Shown one piece after another: positions 1 to 6,123 of a DNA stretch of 11,970 nt. The DNA comes from an uncultured Spirochaetia bacterium (GTDB lineage: Bacteria; Spirochaetota; CALGPD01), in contig CALGPD010000446.1 of assembly GCA_937960625.1 (NCBI GenBank), positions 1 through 11,970 of the forward strand, read 5' to 3'. Within the stretch, counting starts at the first letter, position 1; every line of letters starts with the position of its first letter. Below the pieces are notes generated by a model, which did no database searches, had not been told where the DNA came from, and saw only the letters and a list, made by a program, of their open reading frames with translations. Both the position numbers and the translations under genes were made by a program.

Positions 1-34
1 ATTTTAAGTTTCCCGCTAATTATTTCATAAAACC

Positions 35-63
35 TTGACTAAAACATATCACAGTGATAATAT
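35..63 (+). promoter_or_regulatory. Sigma70-type promoter for the yicC-gmk-ABC ATPase unit
   Basis: The sequence shows a -35 box TTGACT at 35-40, a 17-bp spacer and a -10 box TAATAT at 58-63. This predicts transcription starting near 70, giving a leader of about 22 nt before the ATG at 92. The -35 TTG happens to be in frame with yicC, so a gene caller can mistake the promoter for coding sequence. Confidence 0.75.
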
Positions 64-91
64 TATTTTAAATTTTAAACTGGATAATTTT

Positions 92-958
92 ATGCTCTCA
101 ATGACTGGATATGGTTATACTGAAACCAAAGAAAATAATATAGAAATAGTAGTTGAAATAAAAAGTGTTAATAACAGATATTGTGATATTAACATTAAAA
201 TGCCATATTTTTTGAATCCGTATGAGCGTGAAATTAAAGATATGATTCTAAAAAAAGCACAACGCGGTAAAATTGACGTAGTAATTTTATTAAAAGACAA
301 AAATCCTAATTATGATATTACTGCCAACGCGGAACTTGCAAAAAAGTACTATAATTGTTATGGTGATTTAATACATGCTCTCGGATTACCTGATTCTGTA
401 CGTTTGGGTTATTTACTTAAATCAGAAGGAGTAATTTCTATTCAAGAAAATCGTGATGCTGAAGCATTATGGAATATTCTTTCAAAATATATTGAAGGCT
501 GCCTGAAAAAATATGCTGAAACTAAAAAAATTGAAGGTGAGCAAACTAGAAAACACGTTCTTGAATGCCTTGGTAATATTGAAAATTGTGCTTTTAATAT
601 TAAAAAAAGAATAAAAGAATTTTCTCAGAAATATGAGGAAAAAATCAGGAAAAAGATTTCCGACCTTGTTGGTGAAGATTTTGATGAAAACAGGATTTTA
701 CAGGAAGTAGGGATCATAGCATCAAAAACTGATATTTCCGAGGAATTAGAAAGATTGACTTCTCATATCTCCCAGTTTAATAAACAATGTAAAAAATCCG
801 AAGCTGTGGGACGCCAACTGGATTTCATATCACAGGAAATGAACAGGGAAATAAATACAATTGGAGCAAAAGCTAATTCTGTAGATATTTCTGAATTAGT
901 TATAGATATGAAAACTGAACTTGAAAAAATAAAAGAGCAAATACGGAATATTGAATAA
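92..958 (+). CDS. yicC: YicC/YloC family endoribonuclease
   Basis: The product is a YicC-family protein of 288 residues, the usual family length (E. coli YicC is 287). It opens with the family hallmark SMTGYG at residues 3-8, followed by EIKSVNNRY near residue 22. The C-terminal DUF1732 part carries ILQEVGIIASKTDISEELER and then, from about residue 240, GRQLDFISQEMNREINTIGAKA, ending in EQIRNIE. All of these are diagnostic. Members act as cytoplasmic endoribonucleases in RNA turnover; that role is family knowledge and is not shown here. The start at 92 is preferred over an in-frame TTG at 35. The family begins M-x-SMTGYG, and the upstream TTG lies in a promoter -35 box that the transcript would not contain. 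The Shine-Dalgarno signal is weak. The gene leads an operon with gmk, a very common pairing. Confidence 0.93.
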   Translation: MLSMTGYGYTETKENNIEIVVEIKSVNNRYCDINIKMPYFLNPYEREIKDMILKKAQRGKIDVVILLKDKNPNYDITANAELAKKYYNCYGDLIHALGLPDSVRLGYLLKSEGVISIQENRDAEALWNILSKYIEGCLKKYAETKKIEGEQTRKHVLECLGNIENCAFNIKKRIKEFSQKYEEKIRKKISDLVGEDFDENRILQEVGIIASKTDISEELERLTSHISQFNKQCKKSEAVGRQLDFISQEMNREINTIGAKANSVDISELVIDMKTELEKIKEQIRNIE

Positions 959-961
959 ATT

Positions 962-1528
962 ATGAAAGCGAAGACCAAACAAAGCAACATAATTATAATC
1001 ACAGCTCCATCAGGTTGCGGGAAAACCACACTTATTAGCATGTTAATGGAAAAGCATAATGATATTGAATTTTCAATATCAACAACAACGAGGCCTCCAC
1101 GGTTTAATGAAAAACACGGTATTAATTATTATTTTGTACCCGTATGCGAATTTAAAGAAATGATAGCTAGGGATGAATTTATTGAATGGGCCAATGTTCA
1201 CCGGAATTATTATGGTACACAATTTAAGGAAATTGATAGAATTTTAAAAAATAATAATAAAGTATTACTCGATGTTGACGTTCAGGGCGGAATGAACCTG
1301 ATGAAAAAATTTCCTGGATGCAAATCAATTTTTATTGAACCGCCTTCAATACAAGAACTTGAAAGACGTCTGAGAATGAGAAATACTGATAATCCTGATG
1401 TTATTTCGCAAAGAATGGAGGATTCCGAACAAGAAATGATGTTTAAGGATAAATATAAATACCGTGTCATAAATGACAATCTTGACCATGCTTACAACGA
1501 ACTTGAAAAAATAATATATAACGAATAA
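962..1528 (+). CDS. gmk: Guanylate kinase
   Basis: This cytoplasmic enzyme phosphorylates GMP to GDP with ATP, feeding GTP and dGTP synthesis. It has 188 residues, slightly short of the usual 200 or so. The P-loop APSGCGKTT lies at 15-23. The GMP-binding lid region follows: RPPRFNEKHGINYYFV from residue 44 and EWANVHRNYYGT at 75-86. The core strand KVLLDVDVQGG is at 100-110. The arginine-rich LERRLRMRNTD at 133-143 matches the family's lid arginines, and YRVINDNLDHA at 167-177 is the conserved C-terminal motif. The gene begins 3 nt after the yicC stop and has no separate promoter, so it is co-transcribed and perhaps translationally coupled. rpoZ, which often follows gmk, is absent here; an ABC ATPase gene comes next. 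Confidence 0.95.
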   Translation: MKAKTKQSNIIIITAPSGCGKTTLISMLMEKHNDIEFSISTTTRPPRFNEKHGINYYFVPVCEFKEMIARDEFIEWANVHRNYYGTQFKEIDRILKNNNKVLLDVDVQGGMNLMKKFPGCKSIFIEPPSIQELERRLRMRNTDNPDVISQRMEDSEQEMMFKDKYKYRVINDNLDHAYNELEKIIYNE

Positions 1529-1531
1529 TTC

Positions 1532-2515
1532 ATGAAACAAGTAACAAAAACTAAAATTGATTTATTACAAATAAAAGATCTACGTGTATATTTTCACCTT
1601 GAAAATGCCACTGGAAAAGCTGTTGATGGAGTAAATCTTTCTGTTAAAAGTAAAGATACGCTTGCTATTGTTGGTGAATCCGGCAGCGGGAAAACAATAA
1701 CAGGTCTGTCAATACTTAATCTTGTCCCTTCTCCGGGAGAAATAATGCCGGGAAGTGAAATAATGTTTGACGGCAAAAAAATCAACTCACTATCAGAAAG
1801 AGAATTGATGGATATCCGGGGGAATGATATTAGTATGATTTTTCAGGAGCCAATGACTTCTTTAAACCCTGTGTATACAATCGGAAATCAGATGTCCGAG
1901 GTTTTTAGGTTTCATAGAGGAATGGATAAAGAAACAGCAAGGCAGGCATCTATTGAAATGTTAAAAACCGTTTCTATTTCTTCTCCGGAAAAAAGAATAG
2001 ATGCTTATCCTCATGAGTTATCAGGCGGAATGAGACAACGGGTAATGATTGCAATGGCATTATCGTGTAAACCTAAACTCGTTATCGCTGATGAACCCAC
2101 AACCGCACTTGATGTAACAATTCAGGCACAAATTTTAGATTTGCTTAAAAAGTTAAAAAATGAAACCGGAACTTCGGTTATTCTAATAACACATGATTTA
2201 GGCGTTGTTGCTGAAATCGCTGACTACGTGGCTGTTATGTATGCGGGAAGAATTGTCGAATACGCAGATGTTAAAACGCTTTATAAAAATCCTGTTCATC
2301 CTTATACAAAAGCTTTGCTGGCTTCAGTTCCCAAAATAGGAAAATTAAGTCAAAAATTAGAAGAAATTAAAGGCATGGTGCCGAATTTTACTGAGTTACC
2401 AACAGGGTGTAAATTTAAAACCCGCTGCGCTTTTAGAAAAAAAGATTGCGATATAGAGCCGGAATTATTAGAACGTGAAGATAAAAGCCATAAAGTCCGT
2501 TGCTGCGTGTTTTAA
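1532..2515 (+). CDS. Peptide/nickel ABC transporter ATP-binding protein (OppD/DppD type)
   Basis: This is a nucleotide-binding subunit of a peptide- or nickel-type ABC importer, 327 residues long and full length for the family. It shows Walker A GESGSGKT (48-55), Q-loop FQEPMTSLNP (from 104), signature LSGGMRQ (163-169), Walker B LVIADE (183-188) and the switch His221. The C-terminal oligo_HPY-type extension contains NPVHPYTKALLASVP (253-267). It also has a cysteine cluster (C293, C299, C306, C324/C325) in the spacing seen in DppD-like subunits, where a 4Fe-4S cluster has been described. It would energise import at the inner membrane with OppF/DppF-like and permease partners, none of which lie in this window. 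The gene starts 3 nt after gmk. Its stop overlaps the stop of the convergent gene by 4 bp. The exact substrate cannot be told from sequence. Confidence 0.92.
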   Translation: MKQVTKTKIDLLQIKDLRVYFHLENATGKAVDGVNLSVKSKDTLAIVGESGSGKTITGLSILNLVPSPGEIMPGSEIMFDGKKINSLSERELMDIRGNDISMIFQEPMTSLNPVYTIGNQMSEVFRFHRGMDKETARQASIEMLKTVSISSPEKRIDAYPHELSGGMRQRVMIAMALSCKPKLVIADEPTTALDVTIQAQILDLLKKLKNETGTSVILITHDLGVVAEIADYVAVMYAGRIVEYADVKTLYKNPVHPYTKALLASVPKIGKLSQKLEEIKGMVPNFTELPTGCKFKTRCAFRKKDCDIEPELLEREDKSHKVRCCVF

Positions 2516-3990
2516 ACAGTCTCCAGCTTTTCAATAAGTATTATCAAATCGTCAGTTGTTTCCAGCGAAAATTCTTTTGCAACAACAGGTTCAATATCAT
2601 AAATAGTAATATTATTTTTATCTGCAAGAGAAATAATATTAGCGAGATACACCGCATATACAAGTTCAAAATGAGAGGCGGCTGAAACGGGTTCATGATG
2701 ATACATTATTGCCTGCACCAGACTTTCCGGATATTCCCAGTATTGGACAATTTTACCTCCAATCCTTGCGTGCGTTAACCCGAAGATAATATCTTCCATA
2801 ACGGGCATGTCTACGCCTTTTTCCATACAAACTTTTTCAATATGCTTTGCCTTCTCTTTATCAAAATTCATAAGCACTATTTTACCAATATCGTGAAGCA
2901 GGCCGGCAGTAAAAAATTCATCCGTGTTTTTAGCAAGTTTGTATATTTTTGCAATTTTTGAGGAATACAACCCGGTTTTATGCGAATGTTCCCAGACTTC
3001 AGGAACGTTTCCAAAACTATTATTTATGGTTTTTATTGCTCCGTAAGAGTATAAAAGATTTTTTAATCCATTAAGGCCAACGAAGTTTATTGCTTCTCTA
3101 ATTGATGCGATTTTCCTGACCAATGTAAATTCAGCCGAATTAACAAGTTTAAGTAAATCAGCGCTCAACGCCGGATCTTTTGTTATATGATTTGCAATTT
3201 CTGAAATAGTAATTTCCGGATTTTTTAATTTTTCTAAAATGTGATTAATATTTTCCGGGTATTTAGGTAGAGTATCAATAACTTTTAAAATCTCACTTGT
3301 AATAATATTATATGGCGGAGGGTTTGCTTCCTCATATGAAAAACTTAACATTGCAATTGTTTTTTCTTCATATATTCCGATTGAAATGCATTGAGGAGAA
3401 ATGCCGGCTTTATTTAATAGCTTAAGGGATAAAAACAATCCCATACCCGCGCCTTCGGCTTCATCGATTATTTTCAGGCTTTTTTGCGGTTCTTCATACT
3501 GATGCTCAAAAGAATTAATTTTTTCCTTAATTCTTTTTGTTTCAATATCATTTAGCAATGAGTTATTTACAACGTATAATTTAAAATTATTATCAGCATA
3601 CTCCTTAAATATTACTTTAACATATAACCCCATGTCTTCAGCATGAGAGTTTAATTCATCATATCCATGTTTTAAAAAATTTGTAAATTTGGCTACCCGC
3701 TCATCATAATTTTCAATATCAAAAATTTTATAACCATTTAATTTAAAAAAAACTCTTTTAAGGTTGGCTTTATATGCATTTTCGATTAGTTCATGTATAA
3801 CAAAATTTACCGGTGTATTTAAATGCTGAAAACGGTTTCTTTTAAAGATTAAAGACAAGTATGTATTCAATTTGTAATCAAATAGATTATCAATAATATA
3901 TTTTTTTAAAGAAAAGGGTTTTTTTTCATGTATGTATTTTTCAACGATGTCGTCAGTTAATCCATCTACTGGATATACTTTGCCGGTCAT
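2512..3990 (-). CDS. GHKL/HATPase-like domain fused to HDOD domain; putative signalling protein
   Basis: This 492-residue cytoplasmic protein has two parts and no signal peptide or membrane segment. The N-terminal part (about 55-220) resembles a histidine-kinase/anti-sigma type ATPase fold. It has an N-box-like HELIENAYKAN at 66-76, a degenerate G1 region around VVNNSL (140-145) and a glycine-rich EGAGMGLFLSLKLL at 179-192. The C-terminal part (about 228-435) is an HDOD domain: TLPKYPENI near 240, then SADLLKLVNSAEF, AINFVGLNGLKNL and AGLLHDIGKIVL at 362-373. Histidines that could bind metal remain (H337, H366-D367, H407, H431/H432), as does D457. HDOD proteins usually act as signalling outputs; its partner is unknown. 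ATP binding is an inference, because the classical DxGxG Asp is not evident. The start ATG follows AGGT with about 8 nt spacing. It is transcribed towards the ABC gene and divergently from the aldolase gene. Confidence 0.8.
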   Translation of the reverse strand: MTGKVYPVDGLTDDIVEKYIHEKKPFSLKKYIIDNLFDYKLNTYLSLIFKRNRFQHLNTPVNFVIHELIENAYKANLKRVFFKLNGYKIFDIENYDERVAKFTNFLKHGYDELNSHAEDMGLYVKVIFKEYADNNFKLYVVNNSLLNDIETKRIKEKINSFEHQYEEPQKSLKIIDEAEGAGMGLFLSLKLLNKAGISPQCISIGIYEEKTIAMLSFSYEEANPPPYNIITSEILKVIDTLPKYPENINHILEKLKNPEITISEIANHITKDPALSADLLKLVNSAEFTLVRKIASIREAINFVGLNGLKNLLYSYGAIKTINNSFGNVPEVWEHSHKTGLYSSKIAKIYKLAKNTDEFFTAGLLHDIGKIVLMNFDKEKAKHIEKVCMEKGVDMPVMEDIIFGLTHARIGGKIVQYWEYPESLVQAIMYHHEPVSAASHFELVYAVYLANIISLADKNNITIYDIEPVVAKEFSLETTDDLIILIEKLETV

Positions 3991-4029
3991 TTTTATTACC
4001 TGAATAATATATTTTCAAACATTAAAAAT

Positions 4030-4058
4030 AATATACACTTGAAATCGAAACCAGTAAA
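4030..4058 (-). promoter_or_regulatory. Candidate promoter for the GHKL-HDOD gene
   Basis: Read on the minus strand, TTTACT (4058-4053) is followed by 17 bp and then TATATT (4035-4030). The match is 4/6 at -35 and 5/6 at -10. A start near 4023 would give a leader of about 33 nt containing the AGGT ribosome binding site. AT-richness makes chance matches likely, so confidence is moderate. Confidence 0.4.
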
Positions 4059-4130
4059 TATAATTTTTTTTATAATGAGTTGCATGTATATCATGTTATA
4101 AAAATGAATTAGTAAGAATACTCAGGTTTA

Positions 4131-4150
4131 TTTTAATATAAATATTAAAA
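4131..4150. repeat. AT-rich inverted repeat, 9-bp arms
   Basis: TTTTAATAT and ATATTAAAA form perfect 9-bp arms around a 2-nt AA centre. The repeat sits mid-way between two divergent start codons, a plausible operator position. AT-only palindromes arise easily in such DNA, so a regulatory role is only a possibility. Confidence 0.4.
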
Positions 4151-4250
4151 AATGTTTATATACTCTTTACTCATTGACTTTATTACATTAGTTTTAACAA
4201 AGGACTGGGAAAATAATTTACTCCGGAATGTCTATTTTTTTAGAATTATG

Positions 4251-4280
4251 TTAACCTGAATTTGATTTTATTACGATAAT
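4251..4280 (+). promoter_or_regulatory. Candidate promoter for the aldolase-like gene
   Basis: TTAACC (4251-4256) is followed by an 18-bp spacer and GATAAT (4275-4280), which matches the -10 consensus at 5/6. Transcription would begin near 4287, about 29 nt before the ATG at 4316. A weaker alternative is TTAACA at 4194-4199 with TTTACT at 4217-4222. The choice between them is uncertain. Confidence 0.35.
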
Positions 4281-4286
4281 ATTATC
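4275..4286. promoter_or_regulatory. 12-bp palindrome overlapping the candidate -10 box
   Basis: GATAATATTATC is a perfect palindrome covering the candidate -10 of the aldolase gene. This is where a repressor dimer could block RNA polymerase. The half-site GATAAT resembles Fur-type half-sites, but the spacing does not match a canonical Fur box, so no regulator is named. Confidence 0.3.
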
Positions 4287-4304
4287 ACAAAATTACCTTT
4301 TAAT

Positions 4305-4311
4305 AAGGGGG
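4305..4311 (+). promoter_or_regulatory. Strong Shine-Dalgarno site of the aldolase-like gene
   Basis: AAGGGGG ends 4 nt before the ATG at 4316. It is a G-rich outlier in an otherwise AT-rich leader and one of the clearest ribosome binding sites in the window. It fixes the start codon. Confidence 0.75.
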
Positions 4312-4315
4312 CATT

Positions 4316-5101
4316 ATGAAAAATATTAAACACCTTAGAGACTCTCTAATAGAATTGAAAGATAACTATGGGATAGTAGGCCTTAAAGGCGGTACAGAAG
4401 TAGAAGATTTATCTTTTAAAGAAATAGAATACATACACAGTATTAGCTGCGGTATTGTACCCCTTACAATAAAAATTGGCGGGCCGGAAGCCCGAAATGA
4501 TATGCGGAAATTGTTTGAATTAAAAGTAGAAGGTATTCTAGCTCCAATGATTGAAAGCCCTTATGCATTTAATAATTTTATCAAAACTGCAATGGAATTA
4601 TTAAAGGAATATGGAATACGCCCAATGCTTTGCATGAATGCTGAAACAATAACTTTTTATCACAATATGGATAAAATAATTAGTAATCCGTATTTTTCAC
4701 GAATAGATTCTGTTACTGTTGGCCGCGGAGATTTATCCGGTTCTATGGAAAAATCATGTGTTGATGACCCTGAAGTAACAAAAGTGGCAAAAGATATTAT
4801 TGTTAAAGTTAGAAAATTAGGAAAGAAAACCAGCGTGGGCGGAAAACTTACTCCGGAAAGTATTATGAACGTTTATGAAAATATTGGTTCACATAGGGCA
4901 AATACAAGGCATGTTTTAATTTCACTTGAAAGCGGGCTTGATTTAAAACAAGCATGTGCTCATTCTCTAGCTTTTGAAATTAAATTATATGAAGAATTAA
5001 GAAATATTGCTCCGGATAAAAAAGATGCATATAATAACCGTATTGTAGAAACTAAAAGACGTATGGTAAAAGGTTTTGCAAGCGCTGCTATGATTGCATA
5101 A
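4316..5101 (+). CDS. HpcH/HpaI aldolase / citrate lyase beta (CitE)-like protein
   Basis: This 261-residue protein appears to be a TIM-barrel lyase/aldolase of the HpcH/HpaI-CitE superfamily, whose members act on acyl-CoA or 2-keto acid substrates with a divalent metal. Visible motifs in order are GLKGGTEVE (22-30), LTIKIGGPEARNDM (50-63), GILAPMIESPYA (73-84), CMNAETI (106-112), VGRGDLSGSM (135-144) and VGGKLTP (174-180). Glu80 of the MIES motif and Asp139 of GRGDLS are the expected metal ligands. The subgroup with the KIGGxEA...APMxESPYA pattern is, as I recall, often found in polysaccharide or nonulosonate gene clusters, which would fit the NeuB/SpsF genes about 4-6 kb downstream. The true substrate is unknown. 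The gene has a strong ribosome binding site, its own candidate promoter and a 137-bp gap after it, so it is probably monocistronic. Confidence 0.8.
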   Translation: MKNIKHLRDSLIELKDNYGIVGLKGGTEVEDLSFKEIEYIHSISCGIVPLTIKIGGPEARNDMRKLFELKVEGILAPMIESPYAFNNFIKTAMELLKEYGIRPMLCMNAETITFYHNMDKIISNPYFSRIDSVTVGRGDLSGSMEKSCVDDPEVTKVAKDIIVKVRKLGKKTSVGGKLTPESIMNVYENIGSHRANTRHVLISLESGLDLKQACAHSLAFEIKLYEELRNIAPDKKDAYNNRIVETKRRMVKGFASAAMIA

Positions 5102-5138
5102 AATATTTATTTCTAATCAAAACAATTTCTAAAATATA

Positions 5139-5166
5139 TTGACGTATGGCAAATATAGTATAATAT
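5139..5166 (+). promoter_or_regulatory. Promoter of the HDOD-MBL-PP2C operon
   Basis: TTGACG (5139-5144) lies 16 bp from TAATAT (5161-5166). An overlapping perfect TATAAT (5159-5164) sits at a less favourable 14-bp spacing. Transcription near 5173 would give a leader of about 66 nt before the ATG at 5239. Confidence 0.6.
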
Positions 5167-5238
5167 TTCTTCTACAATGCTTTTTTATTTAAAATTATAT
5201 ATTAATGGATAGAGAAATAATTAATAAAAGGTTTCAGT

Positions 5239-6099
5239 ATGTCTTCAATACATGATTTAGTCTCAAAAGAAATAGATAAACTTCCTCCACTTCCAAATAC
5301 GGTGATGAAAGTGGTTGAATTATGTAAGGACCCGAACCTTAAACCCAGGGATTTGAATAAAGTAATTTCATTTGACCCTGTATTAACGGGTAAAGCATTA
5401 AAATTAATCAACAGCGCTTATTATGCGTTAACAGAAAAGGTTTCAAGTATAGTACGCGCAATAATAATGCTGGGCTTTAATACAGTAAAAAACCTTGCTT
5501 TAACCACAGCAGTTCTTGGCCAGGTAGAAAAAATGGGAAGTATAGGTGCGCTTGATATGGAAGGTTTTTGGAGACATTGTCTGGGTGTAGGTGTATTGGC
5601 AAAAAAAATTGCAGCTGCAACGGGTGAAGACCCAAAGAATATTGAAGAATACTTCATTGCAGGGCTTTTACACGATATTGGAAAAATAGTATTAAATAAG
5701 GCTATTTCCGAAGATTATTTACAGGTTATAAAAAAATCCGACATGGAAGAAAAGCCGTTAATTGAATGTGAAAAAGAATTATTAACAATAGATCATATTG
5801 ATGTTGCACGTAACATCTGCTCAAAATGGAATTTATCAGACGACCTAGAACAAGCAATTTTATTTCATCATAACCCCCTTGAATGTAATGATAAAAGCAG
5901 AAAAGTTGTTTATTGTGTTAATGTGGCAAATATTTGGTGTAATCAAAATTCTATAGGTTTTTCAGGAAATATGGGCCCAAAAGAAATAGATAAAAAAATT
6001 CTTAACTTTTTAGGTATAAGTGAAGCCGATATATATAACTGGGAAAATGAAATAGAAAAACGTATTAGAGATGCTAGCGTGTTCTTGAAAATATCATAA
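5239..6099 (+). CDS. HDOD domain protein
   Basis: This 286-residue, apparently single-domain protein is a soluble HDOD (HD-related output domain) signalling protein. The domain starts with KLPPLPNTVMKVVEL (14-28) and continues with DPVLTGKALKLINSAYY, AIIMLGFNTVKNLAL (74-88) and AGLLHDIGKIVLNKA (141-155). Residues of an HD phosphohydrolase site persist: H113, H145-D146, H186 and H210/H211. Whether it is catalytic or only a protein-interaction output is open; most characterised HDOD proteins are not known enzymes. AAAAGG (5226-5231), 7 nt before the ATG, supports the start. It leads an operon with an MBL hydrolase and a PP2C phosphatase. It shares the HDOD architecture but not the N-terminal ATPase-like part of the neighbour at 2512-3990. 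Confidence 0.9.
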   Translation: MSSIHDLVSKEIDKLPPLPNTVMKVVELCKDPNLKPRDLNKVISFDPVLTGKALKLINSAYYALTEKVSSIVRAIIMLGFNTVKNLALTTAVLGQVEKMGSIGALDMEGFWRHCLGVGVLAKKIAAATGEDPKNIEEYFIAGLLHDIGKIVLNKAISEDYLQVIKKSDMEEKPLIECEKELLTIDHIDVARNICSKWNLSDDLEQAILFHHNPLECNDKSRKVVYCVNVANIWCNQNSIGFSGNMGPKEIDKKILNFLGISEADIYNWENEIEKRIRDASVFLKIS

Positions 6100-6123
6100 T
6101 AATCATAATAGCGCAGGAAAATT

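Larger units (their letters stand above)
3991..4315. other. Divergent intergenic region
   Basis: This 325-bp, strongly AT-rich gap separates the minus-strand GHKL-HDOD gene from the plus-strand aldolase gene. It holds one candidate promoter for each side, an AT-rich 9+9 palindrome (4131-4150) and a 12-bp perfect palindrome (4275-4286). I see no RNA gene and no GC-rich hairpin. The only open frame of note, 4152-4259 with 35 codons, lacks a ribosome binding site and is not called. Confidence 0.7.

Noticed and set aside
2500..2685. Small plus-strand frame over the end of the GHKL-HDOD gene
   Set aside because: It is antisense to a well-supported coding region, has low-complexity Asn/Ile/Phe-rich content and has no ribosome binding site.
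4152..4259. Plus-strand 35-codon open frame in the divergent region (begins MFIYSLLIDF)
   Set aside because: It has no ribosome binding site, its ATG abuts an AT-rich palindrome, and it overlaps the candidate promoter of the next gene. Hydrophobic composition alone is expected in AT-rich DNA.
3998..4261. ACCTGAAT occurring twice (3998-4005 and 4254-4261) plus an inverted TCAGGT at 4122-4127
   Set aside because: The first copy contains the ribosome binding site of the minus-strand gene, and short matches of this kind are plausible by chance. There is too little to call a regulatory repeat.
4275..4286. Fur box
   Set aside because: The half-sites look Fur-like, but the central base and outer flanks of the canonical 15-mer are missing, and the adjacent gene has no obvious iron link.
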